Source of the DNA: Prevotella sp.
GTDB lineage: Bacteria; Bacteroidota; Bacteroidia; Bacteroidales; Dysgonomonadaceae
Reading direction: 5' to 3'
DNA: 6,227 bases
Assembly (NCBI GenBank): GCA_031260865.1
Contig: JAISKQ010000109.1
Span: 1-6,227 of the forward strand
Part shown: positions 5,928-6,227 of the stretch, one piece after another
Numbering within the stretch: position 1 is the stretch's first letter
Layout: each line of letters starts with the position of its first letter
Translations under genes and position numbers: made by a program
Notes under the pieces: generated by a model
The model's database searches: none
What the model saw: the letters and a program-made list of their open reading frames with translations, nothing else
What the model was told of the DNA's origin: nothing

Positions 5928-6227
5928 TAATTTTGTCCGCCCTGAGTAGTAGTTCCGCCTTGTCCGCCTTGTCCGTTATCTCCTCCCGACATTACGTCGT
6001 CATTGTTGATGCCACGCTTCGTTTTCTGTATTTGAGCTTTCATTTCGCCAAAACGGAACGATACGGAAATACCGACCGAACGCGCTGAATATGTGTATAT
6101 AGATCGTTGACGGAAGGCAGCTGTCTCTATCGTATTCTTAAAGTCCCTGCTCTTAATAAATGGACTTTGAGCGAATATACTGACACTCAGTTTGTCATTT
6201 TTAAAACCTTTGCCTACATTAAGACTA
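5927..6227 (-). CDS. C-terminal part of an outer-membrane beta-barrel/TonB-dependent receptor-type protein
   Basis: Minus-strand reading frame open from the right edge, 99 residues then TAA at 5929-5927; I translated it directly because the window edge cuts it. The segment GKGFKNDKLSVSIFAQSPF (residues 5-23), the connecting strands, and SARSVGISVSFRFGEM (47-62) match the last strands of the large Bacteroidota outer-membrane beta-barrel proteins related to TonB-dependent receptors (OMP_b-brl_3 type). The terminal strand GISVSFRF has alternating hydrophobic residues and aromatic ends like a barrel-assembly signal. About 37 residues follow it: a basic stretch (KAQIQKTKRG), INNDD, then a Gly/Gln/Thr-rich tail ending GGTTTQGGQN. 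Such a tail after the final strand is usual for this subgroup and probably lies in the periplasm. Ligand and plug domain are outside the window. It converges on the nitroreductase gene. Confidence 0.85.
   Translation of the reverse strand, partial: SLNVGKGFKNDKLSVSIFAQSPFIKSRDFKNTIETAAFRQRSIYTYSARSVGISVSFRFGEMKAQIQKTKRGINNDDVMSGGDNGQGGQGGTTTQGGQN
5954..5975 (-). repeat. Short 9-bp tandem repeat coding for Gly-Gln-Gly in the barrel tail
   Basis: On the plus strand GCCTTGTCC occurs twice in tandem (5957-5965 and 5966-5974), and the 9-base period extends from about 5954 to 5975. On the coding (minus) strand this is GGACAAGGC, encoding repeated GQG. A further related GTCCGCC lies at 5935-5941. 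It is a small in-frame repeat in a low-complexity tail that could change length by slippage without a frameshift. Confidence 0.6.

Noticed and set aside
1..6227. CRISPR array, tRNA/rRNA, insertion sequence, toxin-antitoxin or other defence module
   Set aside because: No regularly spaced repeats, cloverleaf-like segment, transposase motif or small toxin/antitoxin pair was found; the coding content is housekeeping and envelope genes.

Overview
The window looks like ordinary chromosomal DNA from a member of the Bacteroidota, most likely Bacteroidales. Three things suggest this. The gene families include a DUF4369/thioredoxin-type periplasmic protein, an outer-membrane beta-barrel with a Gly/Gln-rich tail, and a short single-domain SpoU methyltransferase. 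Start codons are preceded by A/T-rich stretches rather than clear Shine-Dalgarno sites. The divergent promoter gap carries TAnnTTTG-like boxes. I cannot assign a genus from sequence alone.

Layout. On the minus strand, folB (dihydroneopterin aldolase) reads leftward into a SpoU/TrmH-family RNA 2'-O-methyltransferase through a 4-base ATGA overlap; the methyltransferase runs off the left edge. A 97-bp divergent gap (881-977) separates them from a plus-strand group: a bactofilin, a large M24 aminopeptidase P with all active-site residues, and a secreted thioredoxin-fold protein (CNHC motif) that overlaps the peptidase by 11 bases. A 103-bp gap (4577-4679) with a 12-bp perfect inverted repeat follows. 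Next is a second plus-strand pair: a gamma-carbonic-anhydrase-like hexapeptide protein and an NfsB-type nitroreductase. The window ends with the C-terminal 99 codons of a minus-strand outer-membrane beta-barrel/TonB-receptor-type protein, convergent with the nitroreductase across an 81-bp gap packed with inverted and direct repeats.

How the genes fit together. They do not form one obvious pathway. folB supplies folate, the methyltransferase modifies RNA, the bactofilin is cytoskeletal, aminopeptidase P trims Xaa-Pro peptides in the cytoplasm, and the thioredoxin-fold protein and the beta-barrel act in the envelope. I see no phage, transposase, CRISPR, toxin-antitoxin or defence genes and no tRNA/rRNA, and I do not think the window encodes a new multi-gene system.

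The least explained signal is non-coding. The gaps after the thioredoxin-fold gene and after the beta-barrel gene share two collinear words, ACGCAAAGCGA and AATTAGCTC, in the same orientation relative to the upstream gene and starting 31-32 nt after its stop codon. Each copy sits in a hairpin whose stem sequence differs. This may be a dispersed 3' element with a conserved loop and variable stem, and it is the main item for follow-up.
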